From Paralithodes platypus (taxonomy: Eukaryota > Arthropoda > Malacostraca > Decapoda > Lithodidae): a stretch of 64,000 nt of DNA. The notes below the pieces were generated by a model. The model was not told where the DNA came from. It did no database searches and worked only from the letters and a program-made list of their open reading frames with translations. Shown here in pieces: positions 55,035 to 64,000 of the stretch. The stretch lies in the NCBI GenBank assembly GCA_032716605.1, contig CM064506.1, positions 19,702,600-19,766,599 on the forward strand, given 5' to 3'. The position numbers were made by a program, and so were the translations under genes. The stretch's first letter is position 1, and the number at the start of each line of letters is the position of its first letter.

Positions 55035-55409
55035 TTGTTCTGTATTGTGGGGCAGCAGCCCCCGTCCATAATACTAGGTTAGGTTAGTTAAGGTTGTTAG
55101 GTTAGGCTAATGTCTTTTCAAATCTCGGTTATACTGATGTTTTGGACCGACAGTTAGCCCATCGATCTGTTTAGTCCTAATAGGTCCGGTAGAGTATATA
55201 CATCATAGCTATGTATGGCATTAAGAGCTGAAATGTATTATAAGGGAGAACAAACAAAAAACGCTAAAATACATGTATAGGCCTAGGCTACTGTAAAACA
55301 ATAAGTTTTTCAGCCAGTACCCAATCTGCGGGGGTGTGGGGGCGGCAGCCCCCACCCAAATACTAGGTTAGGTTAGGTTAGGTTGTTAAGTTAGGCTAAT
55401 AGGCCTAGC

Positions 55410-55444
<35 letters not shown>

Positions 55445-55660
55445 CCCAAGCAGCGGGGGTGTGGGGGCGGCAGCCCCCTCCCATATACTAGGTTAGGTTA
55501 GGTAAGGTTGTTAGGTTAGGCTAATAGCCTAGAACATTAAAAAAAAAAAAAAAAAAAAATAGTCTAGCCTAACCCAACCAGCGGGGGTGTGGGGGCGGCA
55601 GCCCCCACCAATAATACTAGGATAGGTTAGGTAAGGTTGTTGGGTTAGGCTAATGTCTTC
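55035..55660. repeat. ~110-bp tandem repeat with TTAGG units, a GGGGGCGGCAGCCCCC palindrome and A runs
   Basis: Four diverged units (near 55050, 55330, 55455 and 55575). Each has GCGGGGGTGTGGGGGCGGCA then GCCCCC, ACTAGGTTAGGTTAGG, GGTTGTTAGGTTAGGCTAAT and, in the middle two, an A run of about 25. The A run after each unit gives a retroposon-like look, but the tandem layout suggests unequal exchange. Confidence 0.85.
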
Positions 55661-57080
55661 CCAAAGTTGACTATTTTTATAACTTGAAATATTAGGCTAC
55701 CCACTCCACCCCGTGAAATCCGAGCCAGCTTTCGTCAAAAGTTGGCTCGGGTATTCACAAAATGAGGTTGTATGGGTTTGCAATTTGGGAAAACCCGAGC
55801 CAAGTTTTGATACAAAACGCTATATTATTGTATTTTTACGCTTTTAACCCCTCATTTTCCCTGAACTTCATAGCCCTCCCCACTAGTAGGGGGCGTGTTT
55901 TTAGATTGTTGGATAATGGGTAAATACTCATTTCCGCTCCTCTTCAGTATAAAACAACACTATATCTGAAGGAAAAATTACAAAACACAAAATAAAACTT
56001 ACTGAAATCGCTGTCGGTCCAAAAAGTCAGGTTTACCCAAATCTCTATAGGGGCGTGTCTCAACATCGATCAATAGGCCTAATGGGGAAAATAGGTTTTC
56101 CCGAGATTTCTAATTAGGCCTAATTACAAACACTATATATTGATGCAAATTAACAATTTCTTTTATAAAAAACACTGAAAATTTGTGGTATTAAAATAAC
56201 ATTTTTCCGCATTAGGCTAGGCCTAGGCTTTATCCATCCGGATGGACCGGATCCCTAATTAGGCCTCCTTGAAGCATATGAAAATCCGAGTCAAATGTTG
56301 GATAAATCTACAGTTAGGCCTAGGCCTATAGGCTACTAGGCTACCCCTATTTTGTCGCTATTCTGTTGGTACTAGGCTAGGCCTAATGGGTTAATATTAT
56401 TAGTAGTAGACTTAGTACGGTATGGTTGATGATGTGCAGAAATGTATTGGCCTAGGCCTATTTGACTTGAAATAGATCCATTGAAGTATTACAAACCTAA
56501 GCGAACCCATAAACAGGGAACTGTAGATTTACCGGTACTAAATGTTGCCTTGATTTTGTATTCAATGGCAGTCAAAATAGACGGGAACCTGATCGTAAGC
56601 GTCCGACACCGCCGTCATGTTTACATAGCCTAGGTCGATCGCCGCGGTTAAGTTCGTGTCTAGGCTATTTTGACGGTGATTTTTTTCTCGGTTATTTGCC
56701 CCCTGCTGGCAATATAGCCTAGGCTATATGATGATGACAATATCATATGTCATGGGGGGTGGGTGAGGACATAATTGTATCCAACGGCAGTCAAAATAGA
56801 CTGGAACATGATGGGAAGCGTCCGCCGGCACTCCGCGTAGTGTAAGCAAGGTGGCCGTTACGCCCGAACTCTACATTCTTGCCAAAAAATTTCATGTTTT
56901 CACAAATTCCTTACGGAAAACCTAAGGATTTAATATTGTTAGCCTAGAAGCTAAATTTCTCCCAGTTCCCTAATTTGGTCATCTTTTCTGTTGTTGCAGG
57001 TTGATAGTGTACAGTATGAGTTGAAGTATAGCCTAGCACTGTATAACCAAGAGGCTTTTACTTGCATGATTGAAGGAGGG
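55661..57080. other. Unrecognised AT-rich DNA
   Basis: Many AGGCCTA motifs. A direct repeat of about 50 bp with GGCAGTCAAAATAGAC occurs near 56565 and 56780. Possible upstream or 5' UTR sequence of the gene starting at 59.5 kb, but no exon can be supported. Confidence 0.45.
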
Positions 57081-57084
57081 GGGG

Positions 57085-57560
57085 GGGGTGCGTCCTCATA
57101 GGGCCAGCAAAAATACCAAAGTCCAATAGAGACGCATTTTTTCAAACTGATACCAGAAGGTTGTACACCACACTGGTAGAATGCCACACTCTCCTCTATT
57201 TCTGATATAAATAAGGTTGAGTTTCCTTCACCATTGACGAAGCTGCCTTAAATAGAACATGAGCTACCCTGGGACCTATAGAGACGCGCTGCATAAAACC
57301 TAAGGAGACACGCGTCTGCTTAGGGTAGCTGGGTTGCGTCTCCTTGGGTCCTTGTAAATGTGTGTTTATTTTGGTAATATTATTAAGCATAATAACCTTT
57401 TCTTTTTATCTCAGGTGAAGGAAACTCAACCTTATGTATACCATACATAGTGGGGAGAATGGCTTTCTACCAGTGTGGTATGGCATCAGTTTGATAAATG
57501 CGTCTCTTTTGGACTTCAGAATTTTTGCTGGACCTAAGGAGACACACCCTTTCCCCCTCT
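57085..57560. mobile_element. Foldback element, about 470 bp
   Basis: The left arm (57088-57236) with AGGGCCAGCAAAAAT, AGAGACGCATTTTTTCAAAC and AAGGTTGAGTTTCCTTCACC is the inverted relative of the right arm (57410-57560) with GGTGAAGGAAACTCAACCTT, AAATGCGTCTCTTTTGG and TTTTTGCTGGACCTAAGG. The centre has further inverted GGAGACACGCG and GTTGCGTCTCC motifs. There is no coding frame. A related end (TTTCCTTAGGTCCAGGG) appears alone at about 58670. Confidence 0.7.
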
Positions 57561-57807
57561 CAGCAAATCGGAATCAAATCAAGCATTTTCTTGCCACATA
57601 ATACTTTTGTTGTAGCCCCCCCCCCCATGCCTCTCCCTACTTTCCCCCACCATATCCCCAACTTCCCTCCTTATCACGCGACAGAGTGGCGACATGCATG
57701 AGCACAACTCTTGCCTTTGTCAGTCAGACTGAGTGTATCGTCTCACCCCCGGCCACGACATTGACACGCACACACACATATATAGAGAGAATATTGATCG
57801 CCTGACC

Positions 57808-57809
<2 letters not shown>

Positions 57810-57879
<70 letters not shown>
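57810..57879. repeat. (AC)n microsatellite
   Basis: About 34 AC units immediately before a SINE body. Confidence 0.95.
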
Positions 57880-57880
<1 letters not shown>

Positions 57881-58155
57881 TGTGGTGTCGGGGGTTCAAT
57901 CCCAGGCGCCGGCAGGGGAAGTTCTCTCAAAAACTTTCCCTGGCCGTGAAGGCAAGATCTGGGCGGATCGTCTCCGGGGACCCACAAAGTCTCCTGCCCA
58001 CATCCTACTCCCTTGGGAGTATGTAGGCGCTCTCGTTAGCTGCCAGGATCAGTCTGTTGATCCATTAGGATAAGATCTAGGTTAAGTCTGTGTATTTTCA
58101 GCCCCATTGGCTGCCGGCTTGAAATAAACCGATTATTATTATTATTATTATTACA
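57880..58155 (+). mobile_element. tRNA-related SINE with (ATT)n tail
   Basis: GGGGGTTCAATCCCAGGCGC fits a degraded pol III B box; the body follows, with TTTTCAGCCCCATTGGCTGC near the end, then ATAAACCG and an (ATT)n tail at 58132-58152. The 5' side is replaced by the (AC)n run, so the A-box part is missing. The family differs from the SINEs at 58.8 and 62.4 kb. Confidence 0.6.
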
Positions 58156-58734
58156 CATACACACACACACACACATGCACGCACGCACGCACGCACATTC
58201 AAGCGCGAACCTAAGAAGTTGCCATTGCTTTTGAGTTGCTCACATATCTACCAGACTACCCAGAAAGTTACAGTTTTTACCATTTTCAAGCTGAATGAAG
58301 GTACATGATATTTGGTATGTTATCGAACGTTTATTATTTACAGAGATAAGCAGGTATAAAACAGGCGTATTAGCACCAAATATGCACGGGTGGCGAGTTG
58401 CGCTTGATTTAAACCTCAAATTAGCATGAATGTTCCATGTATAACTTCCCTGCAGCCTTTAAACTCCTATGGTAATAGCCTACAATGAACAAATTAGAAT
58501 GTTTAGTTATTTTTCTCTCTCTTTAATATATATAAACTATATGGCCTATGTCAGTAAGTTTTGTTGCCTATACATTGTAAATTACAACTATTAGTACCAT
58601 GCTTTCTTTCCAGTACCCATGAGATAAGTACATTTATAATATAATTTGTTGTGTTTTAAACACGTCTGCGTTTCCTTAGGTCCAGGGTGCATCTCTTAAG
58701 GGTTTTGTGATAAAAAGGAAATGCATGTCTTTAT

Positions 58735-58868
58735 TTTATTAATTTCACCACAACACCAAACACCCCCAATTAAATTAATTAAAGTATATATGATCCACCG
58801 GGATTCGAACCCGGGTTATCGCACACAGATTTTTGCCACCTTAACCATTACACCACCAGGACGGTTAA
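58735..58868 (-). mobile_element. tRNA-derived SINE, minus strand
   Basis: On the minus strand from about 58868: GTCCTGGTGGTGTAATGGTT (A-box region), then GGGTTCGAATCCCGGTGG (B box), then a body ending in a GGGGGTGTTTGGTGT block. The copy at 62361-62515 shares head and body in the same order, so it is a dispersed SINE family and not a functional tRNA gene. Confidence 0.75.
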
Positions 58869-58869
58869 A

Positions 58870-59467
58870 GGTTTATGCACACGCCTACGACTTATTATCC
58901 ATTCTCGAATACTGGATATTAATCTAATCATGTTCATACTCCCAACCGCGCTATGAAAAGTTTCGCATCCTTACCATATGTCTCTGTAGGCCTAATATAT
59001 TTTGTTTTATTCATCATATATACTTTGTATATTGGGCAATGTACTGAATAGAATTTGAGAGTAGTATGTCTGTAACATTAATGAATATAGAAATGAGTGA
59101 TATTTTGATGACTATGATTTATATATTTCGACTCACTGGATGAAAACTGATTACTATTGGGTGTATTGTATTGGAAAGAGCAGCAGACGACGTTTTCCTG
59201 TCCCCCATTATATAAACTTGGTCGTAATATGATGCAGAGACATAGTGGTTTCATATTTTCCCATTAAGTATCGAGAAATTAGATGCTAAAGCATTATATT
59301 TACTGCCAGATGAAAATAAACAGGGTATAGTAACTGTTTTTAGTATGGTTGGCAAGCAAAAGTCTTGTCTTTTGTTTCAGTTTTCAAGGTAGCCCATATA
59401 CTGTACTGTACAGTATAGCTTTAGGATAAATCTCAAAGGATTTTAATGTTTGTTTTTTTCTTTTCAG
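58870..59467. other. Intron upstream of the first recognised exon
   Basis: AT-rich, no repeats recognised. It ends in the pyrimidine-rich acceptor TTTGTTTTTTTCTTTTCAG at 59467, implying an upstream non-coding exon outside what I can identify. Confidence 0.6.
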
Positions 59468-59495
59468 AGCTTAATGATATTCCAGCTCCATCATC

Positions 59496-59577
59496 ATGGC
59501 AGCTGCCAATCTGAACTACATTTTGGACCTAGAAGATGAAATTGCTCTTGAAGGCTTGGATGGAATTACATTAGAGG
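59496..59577 (+). CDS. GTF3C1: GTF3C1-like, first coding exon
   Basis: The exon starts after the acceptor at 59467, has a 28-base untranslated leader and the ATG at 59496, and ends at the donor GGTAAG (59578). It encodes M-A-A-A-N-L-N-Y-I-L-D, then LEDEIALEGLDGITLEG after splicing. This resembles the N-terminus of GTF3C1 (TFIIIC220), which in human has a closely similar D-E-V-A-L-E-G-L-D-G block. The protein is the largest subunit of TFIIIC and contacts the B box of tRNA genes to recruit TFIIIB and RNA polymerase III in the nucleus. The exon ends one base into a codon, matching the next exon. Confidence 0.85.
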
Positions 59578-59658
59578 GTAAGATAGACTATATGGTTTAC
59601 CCTGTTCCAAATAGGTACCGTAGGCCAGAAATTGTGAACCTTAACCTCTGTATCTCTA

Positions 59659-60123
59659 TTAAAAGGGCTAGAGCAAATGGGCTGTACATTTTCACACCTT
59701 TTCCCTGGCTGACCCTTCCCAAATGGTAGAAATATTAGCCTGTAATTTTGGAAGAGCCAAAAAATTTATACCAAAAAATGTACAAATTAATCTAGAAGGG
59801 GGATCTAATGGATGTCTTTTTAACCCTCTCACGTCCTGACGCAATTTTGAGCCTATTAGGGATACTTTAAAGCCTTTGTTACGATCCGGGGTATTTATAC
59901 ACCTTTAGTTTATTTACTTCAACCTCTGCAGTTGTCTTTGAGTTAGCTGTGGGCAGAAAACTAATTTTGGAGAGGTAATTATAAGAGTGAGAGTAATCTA
60001 TTTCTTATTGCTAATCTGGCAACCTCTGCGTCATAAGGATGTGAGAGGGTTAAGTTTTATGGAGGTCTAGGGAGGAAACTAAAAATAAATTATAAGACCA
60101 AAAAATATACCCTTCCCCCTTAA
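59659..60123 (+). mobile_element. Type A MITE in intron, carrying a nested type B MITE
   Basis: The right end is clear: TTATGGAGGTCTAGGGAGGA to CCCTTCCCCCTTAA at 60123. The left part is diverged (TTAAAAGGGCTAGAGCAAAT at 59659; GTACAAATTAATCTAGAAGG at 59779). A type B element sits in its TTAA at 59820-59823. Confidence 0.7.
59820..60053. mobile_element. Type B MITE nested in type A
   Basis: TTAACCCTCTCACGTCCTGA at the left and ATGTGAGAGGGTTAA at the right are inverted; TTAA is present on both sides. Removing it rejoins GTCTTTTTTAAGTTTTATGGAGG, the normal type A sequence around its TTAAGCTTGAT site. Confidence 0.85.
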
Positions 60124-60192
60124 TACTGTAGGCTAGTGAGTTATAGGTATACAATAGCTGGACAGAATTTAATTTCCTTTACTGGTTGTCAG

Positions 60193-60349
60193 GATTATGG
60201 GTGAGACTGAAGCAGCGGCCAAACTTTGAGGCCAACCTTAGCCTTGATGACCACAGCCAGGCCTTCCTGTGGGCCCTCATCACCAAAGATGAGGAGATAT
60301 TCATGTACAAGCTACCCTCACCAAGAGGCCCGCTGGTCATATTTAACAG
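60193..60349 (+). CDS. GTF3C1: GTF3C1-like, second coding exon
   Basis: Acceptor TTTACTGGTTGTCAG ends at 60192; donor is at 60350 (AACAG then GTGGGA, a weaker but usable site). The frame continues L-W-V-R-L-K-Q-R-P-N-F-E-A-N-L-S-L-D and then a Q-A-F-L-W-A-L block, ending V-I-F-N-R. In human GTF3C1 the LDG block is likewise followed by L-W-x-R-L and an E-F-L-W-R block. 157 nt; enters at phase 1 and leaves with two bases of an Arg codon. Confidence 0.85.
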
Positions 60350-60585
60350 GTGGGATTATACTCTACCTTTCATCTATTCTATCTACCGTATCTATCTATA
60401 CACCCAGGCACATACCCCTTTTTTTCTCATCTATTACATTTCAGTAATTCAGTAGGCCTAGTGTGATGAGTAAAGATATTAGGCGGCTTTATTTACAGTA
60501 ATGTTATACCGGGTATGTCTGTGCCTTTCAACAGAAGATGTCAAACGAAAGCGGAGTCCTTTCTTTTTAGTCTTTATTATTTGTA
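60350..60585. other. Intron sequence before the TIR element
   Basis: No element recognised in this stretch of the second intron. Confidence 0.6.
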
Positions 60586-61527
60586 GGGTAAGACGGGGTA
60601 ATTTCGCCGAAAATCGCGTATTTTGACGAATAGACACTGCCACAAATGGAATTTTGAATTTTTTAATTTTTTATCTATACATTCAGCCTTTCTGCTATAG
60701 ATGCCCAAAAAACGAAAACAAAATATAATGTTTTGGTCATGCTGCCGAATTTAAAAAAAAAAATCACTCTCGCGGCGAAATTACCCCGCCCGGCGGGGTA
60801 ATTTCGCCGCGACCTATTTTACGCATCATCTAGCTAGTAAACTAGATAACATTATATGATTAATGGCCAGACAAAACACTAGCGCACAGGTAAAAGCAAT
60901 GAAAACATTCACAAACCCAAACTGACACTAAACATGCCAAAAGAAAAACATTGCACGCACACACACACAACTGAACAGGGCGGGCAGAGATGCAGGTGTG
61001 TCACATGTGTAAGCCTAGGCGCTACTGTGTCTAGTGCGGGTGTGGAGTTGTGGACATGTAGTGCGGGTGTGGACGTGTCTAGTGCGGTTGTGGACGTATT
61101 TATTAGGCCTACGGGTGTGGAAGTATTTAGTGTGGGTGTGGATGTGTTTCGTGTGGGTGCGGCGTGTAGGTTGCTAGTACAAAGTACCAGGCAGCAGCTG
61201 ACGGATACTGCCAACACTGTGTCACACGCAAACATTCAAACAAACATACACACATACAAACCACCCACACACACCCGACCATACCGTCAGATGCGCCGCT
61301 AGCCCCGGCTCCAGGCCCCGCGAAACTGCAACAAAACCTAAGCCAAACTAGATCTACAACCTAAGCCAAACTAGCTATACAATCTAAACCAAACTTGCTC
61401 TACAACCTAAACCAAAACTGCTATACAACCTAAGCCAAACTGCAACCAAATCCATGCAATAGTTTCGGAGATATCGGCGTTTGAATGCAAATTATTAGCG
61501 CCGCGGCGAAATTACCCCGTCTTACCC
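60586..61527. mobile_element. 942-bp terminal-inverted-repeat element in intron
   Basis: Starts GGGTAAGACGGGGTAATTTC and ends with its reverse complement, with TA on both sides (60584-60585, 61528-61529). The same motif appears as an internal palindrome at 60773-60810 (GGCGAAATTACCCCG and complement). The interior has two short tandem zones: GTGTGGACGTGTCTAGTGCG-type at 61020-61180 and CTACAACCTAAGCCAAACTA-type at 61340-61440. There is no transposase. A TA target would fit several DNA transposon superfamilies; I cannot choose one. Confidence 0.75.
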
Positions 61528-61699
61528 TATACAAAGATAAAATTGTAGTTTATCATTCAAAATGTGTCTTTGGTCGTGATAAAATGGCCAGAACAATGCT
61601 AGTTCTTCTTCATTTTTTGTATGCCTTCTCCTATTAATTCATGTAATATTTTGTATGCCTTCTATTCATTCAAGTCTTCAAATAAAATTGCTCGTACAG

Positions 61700-61885
61700 A
61701 TATGAGCACATGGATCCTGAACTGGGCATCGTACTAGAGCCGGAGGAGGAACCCCCTGACCTCTACCCCATTAAGCCCCTGGATGACTCTGTGGCCGGGG
61801 TGCGGGGGTCCTGTCAGGCCTATCATGACCGGGAGGACGTCACTCTTACTGCCATCACCATGACATTACAGCAACTTGATCAACA
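61700..61885 (+). CDS. GTF3C1: GTF3C1-like, third coding exon
   Basis: Acceptor TGCTCGTACAG ends at 61699; donor CAACA/GTAAGTAT at 61886. The translation begins R-Y-E-H-M-D-P-E-L-G-I-V-L-E-P and includes D-L-Y-P-I-K-P-L and G-V-R-G-S-C-Q-A-Y. Human GTF3C1 has R-Y-E-E-I-D-x-E-T-G-I, V-Y-P-I and G-I-Q-G-S-C-R-Y at the same distances, which is the strongest evidence for the assignment. The three exons give about 141 codons of a protein normally around 2,000 residues, so most of the gene lies to the right. The exon leaves two bases of a Gln codon. Confidence 0.88.
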
Positions 61886-61891
61886 GTAAGT
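61886..61891 (+). promoter_or_regulatory. Splice donor of the third exon, duplicated at 62311
   Basis: GTAAGT follows CAACA at 61886 and again at 62311. Use of the second donor would put TAA directly after the next codon (CAG TAA), so only the first gives an open frame. Confidence 0.8.
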
Positions 61892-61894
61892 ATA

Positions 61895-62305
61895 CTGGTG
61901 ATGGGCTGGTCTATCAGAGTGAGAACTGAGCAATCTCTGCCATACCCATAGCTTACTCTGACTGTTCCTTTTACTTATATATTTTCTAGATCTCAAGTGA
62001 CGGCGTCTCTTCCGTGGATTGACCTCCCAATCTACTAAGATTGGAAGCCAAAGCGTCACATTTTTCCTTTGCCCCTCAACTTTCTCTTCATAATTGCTGA
62101 GGGGCACAGGGCCCTGGGTGGGGCTTTGGTTTCCCAGGCGTTTCCGCACCCTCCTCAGATCCCCGCCATGGAGTGGCTTCGGTCACCCAGGCTTTATTGT
62201 GGTCGGCAGGGAGGATTCTGTGGGGGCGCTCAGTTACGGCCTTGGCCTTGCTCGGGGCCTTGGGGCTGTTCGGCCAGGCAGCTTGGGGAACAACAACAAC
62301 AACAA
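61895..62305 (+). mobile_element. (CAA)n-tailed retroposon at a splice donor
   Basis: CAACAGTAAGTATA is present before (61881-61894) and after (62306-62319) about 410 bp that end in (CAA)n. The body has no recognised frame. The tail type matches the two I-group LINEs at 36.9-48.7 kb, whose machinery could have mobilised it; that is inference. Confidence 0.75.
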
Positions 62306-62360
62306 CAACAGTAAGTATATACCTCATGCCAGACATTCCCTAGTATTTTGAGATAGCCTT

Positions 62361-62515
62361 AACTGTCCTGGTGGTATAATGGTTAGAGTGTTACCTTTAA
62401 CTGTCTTGATGGTGTAATAGTTAGTGTTCTAAGATATGTATGTGGTAACCCAGGTTCGAATCCCAGTAGGATCATGCTTTCATTAATTTCATTGGGAGGT
62501 GTTTGGTGTGAAATT
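62361..62515 (+). mobile_element. tRNA-derived SINE with repeated head
   Basis: The A-box region GTCCTGGTGGTATAATGGTT is followed after about 40 bp by a second diverged head (GTCTTGATGGTGTAATAGTT), then the B box GGTTCGAATCCCAGTAGG and the body with GGGAGGTGTTTGGTGTGAAA. Same family as 58735-58868. Confidence 0.75.
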
Positions 62516-62708
62516 ACAGTACAGCCGAACAGTGTTGTCCCGGAAATTTATATGTGCATTTCATAAGTAATTAGGTGTTTTATGAGCAATTCAGATGTAA
62601 TTGGATATTCCAAGTAATTGAAAATATGGATTAAGTAAAACAGTTCCTGGAGTGAGATGGGATAGTGGGGCGATTGTTGTTTTTAGGCTAGCAGACGACC
62701 ACCTCGCG
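62516..62708. other. Intron sequence or LINE 5' UTR
   Basis: No repeat recognised. The last part may be the 5' UTR of the LINE starting at 62709. Confidence 0.5.
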
Positions 62709-63898
62709 ATGGCGGAAAGGCGTGAAAGCCTAGCTGGGGATGAGGAGGAATACGAATTCGAAGGCTTTATCACCAAGGACAAGGATGATCAGTTGGCAAG
62801 TATGAAAAAACAATTGATGGGTCTTGTGAGATGGAGGGGAGTGATGGAAAATTGGAGGAAGGAGTTAAGGGCTAAAGTAGAAGTTTTGTCCGATATGTGT
62901 CGCGTTATTAGCGGGGTGGATAGGCCTAGGCCAGTAAGTGACAGCCTAGAGGCAGTGATGGCCAGAGTAGACGAGTTAGCGGCGGAAAATGTGGCACTCA
63001 AGGCTCAGCTTAAGGAATATGAGGGCCACCTGAGTGAGGAAGTAAAAGGAATTAGTGAGGTAAAAAATGAGTGGACAAGGGTGGAGAGTGCCACGATGGT
63101 AGCCCTTGAAGAAATTGTGAAGGAGCAGAAGGAAGAGAGAGAAAAGGAAAAGAAAGAGTTTGAAAAAAATGTAGTGCAAGTTTTAAAGAAGAAAGAGAAG
63201 GTAGTGAGAGAGACAATAGATAGAGGTAAGTGTGTAGTAATCTTTGGAGATGTGGAAGAGCACCTGGCAGATATGAAGGTAAGAAAGGAAAGGGATGTTG
63301 TGAAAGTCAAGGGGATACTGGATTACTTAGACGAGGGTTATGGATGGGTAAAAGAACTGGAGGAGGTGAGAAGGTTAGGAAAATATAAGAAGGGCGAGAT
63401 GAGACCACTAAGAGTGGAACTAAAGTTTAGATCAACAGCAGAAGCAGTAGCCAATGTGAGCTGGAAATTAAATTCGACAGAGCTGAATCATATAAGGGTA
63501 AAAAAGGACCTAAGTGTAGAAGAACGAGAACAGTTAGGGAACTCCAAGCTAAGGCTGATGAAGAGAATGGAAAGTTGTCTGAAGAGCAAAAGATTTTTTT
63601 TTGGAGAATAAGGGAAGGGCAAGTAAGGAAGTGGTACATCAGGAGCCACCAAGAACCGAAAGTAAGAGGAGTGATAGGGAAAGAGACAGAGAGACAAGTA
63701 CGAAGTCAAAGCAAGGAGATGGACCGAGAGATAATGCAGGGAGCAGGGGACCGGAGAGAGAGCCAGGATATGGTGGAGAAGGTGGAACAGAGGGAGAGAG
63801 AGGGGGTATGGGAGGTTGTGGAGGGGGGGGGGGGGGAGGAGAATAGAATTAGCAGGGGAGGTGGAACTAGGTCAGGGAAGGGATGGAGGAGGAGGTGA
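62709..63898 (+). pseudogene. Fourth LINE, ORF1 (coiled-coil protein)
   Basis: Starts at ATG 62709 in a good context (GCGATGGCG), running to 63611. About residues 90-170 are Leu/Glu/Lys-rich with heptad character, a likely coiled coil. Next come G-K-C-V-V-I-F-G-D-V-E-E, which resembles the start of an RRM-like fold, R-R-L-G-K-Y-K-K-G-E-M-R-P-L, and D-L-S-V-E-E-R-E, all typical of ORF1 in arthropod LINEs. Near 63570 the frame changes and continues as E-E-Q-K-I-F-F-W-R-I-R-E-G-Q to 63898, so there is one lesion. The last 60 residues are Gly/Arg-rich. Confidence 0.75.
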
Positions 63899-63929
63899 AC
63901 CTGGTAGGAGGCAGAGAGGGAAGAAAAAC

Positions 63930-64000
63930 AAGGAGGTGGATTCAAATATACTGTGCTACTACACTAATATTGATGGAATAAACAGTAAAAAGGTAGAGTT
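63930..64000 (+). pseudogene. Fourth LINE, start of ORF2 endonuclease (cut by window edge)
   Basis: Translates to I-L-C-Y-Y-T-N-I-D-G-I-N-S-K-K-V-E. This matches the opening N-x-D-G/N-x-R-S-L block of LINE endonucleases. The rest lies beyond the window. Confidence 0.6.

Noticed and set aside
58790..58866. Possible functional tRNA gene
   Set aside because: A and B boxes are present but the acceptor stem does not pair convincingly and the same head with SINE body recurs at 62.4 kb.
61895..62340. A further GTF3C1 exon within the (CAA)n-tailed element
   Set aside because: No frame in it resembles GTF3C1 and the flanking duplication explains it as an insertion.

Overview
The window is animal nuclear DNA, most likely from an arthropod and probably a decapod crustacean. 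The reasons are one spliced host gene with GT/AG introns, very long (GA)n, (CT)n, (AC)n and (AT)n runs, scattered TTAGG/CCTAA pentamers, and a dense mixture of LINEs, tRNA-derived SINEs and TTAA-flanked miniature transposons. Nothing looks bacterial: there are no operons, ribosome binding sites or CRISPR arrays. The species assignment is inference.

Layout. 1-12.9 kb is almost wholly simple sequence and minisatellites (39, 105, 51 and 29 bp units), with a foldback MITE (1158-1540), a SINE near 5.2 kb and a TTAA-flanked element at 8794-9168. 12.9-28.5 kb holds many copies of two or three TTAA-flanked MITE families, a 49-bp and a 72-bp minisatellite, a ~40-bp purine-rich minisatellite, a 5'-truncated LINE (17708-18857) and two short 3' ends of the same LINE. 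28.2-35.0 kb is a nest: a TTAA MITE holds an LTR retrotransposon (449-bp LTRs, 5-bp target duplication), whose right LTR is split by a 3.0-kb insertion with an 8-bp duplication. 35.0-36.6 kb has paired TTAA MITEs and a LINE reverse transcriptase relic split by a hAT-like element. 36.9-48.7 kb carries two near full-length LINEs of the I group on the minus strand, each with its own target-site duplication. 49.2-54.1 kb carries a third, different LINE on the plus strand, with an SGNH-type ORF1 and an extremely purine-rich coding strand. 54.1-59.4 kb has no recognised gene but has a tandem repeat with TTAGG units, a foldback element and SINEs.

The only host gene I recognise starts at 59.5 kb. Three coding exons (59496-59577, 60193-60349, 61700-61885) encode the N-terminus of the largest TFIIIC subunit (GTF3C1/TFIIIC220); the gene continues beyond the window. 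Its introns are packed with mobile DNA: a MITE nested in a MITE, a 942-bp terminal-inverted-repeat element, a (CAA)n-tailed retroposon that duplicated the splice donor of the third exon, a SINE, and a fourth LINE running off the right edge.

The strongest observations are insertion histories readable directly from the sequence: a TTAA insertion with visible empty-site relatives, the three-level nest at 28-35 kb, clear LINE target duplications, and the duplicated splice donor. Boundaries were read by eye; family names rest on protein motifs I recognise, not on database searches.
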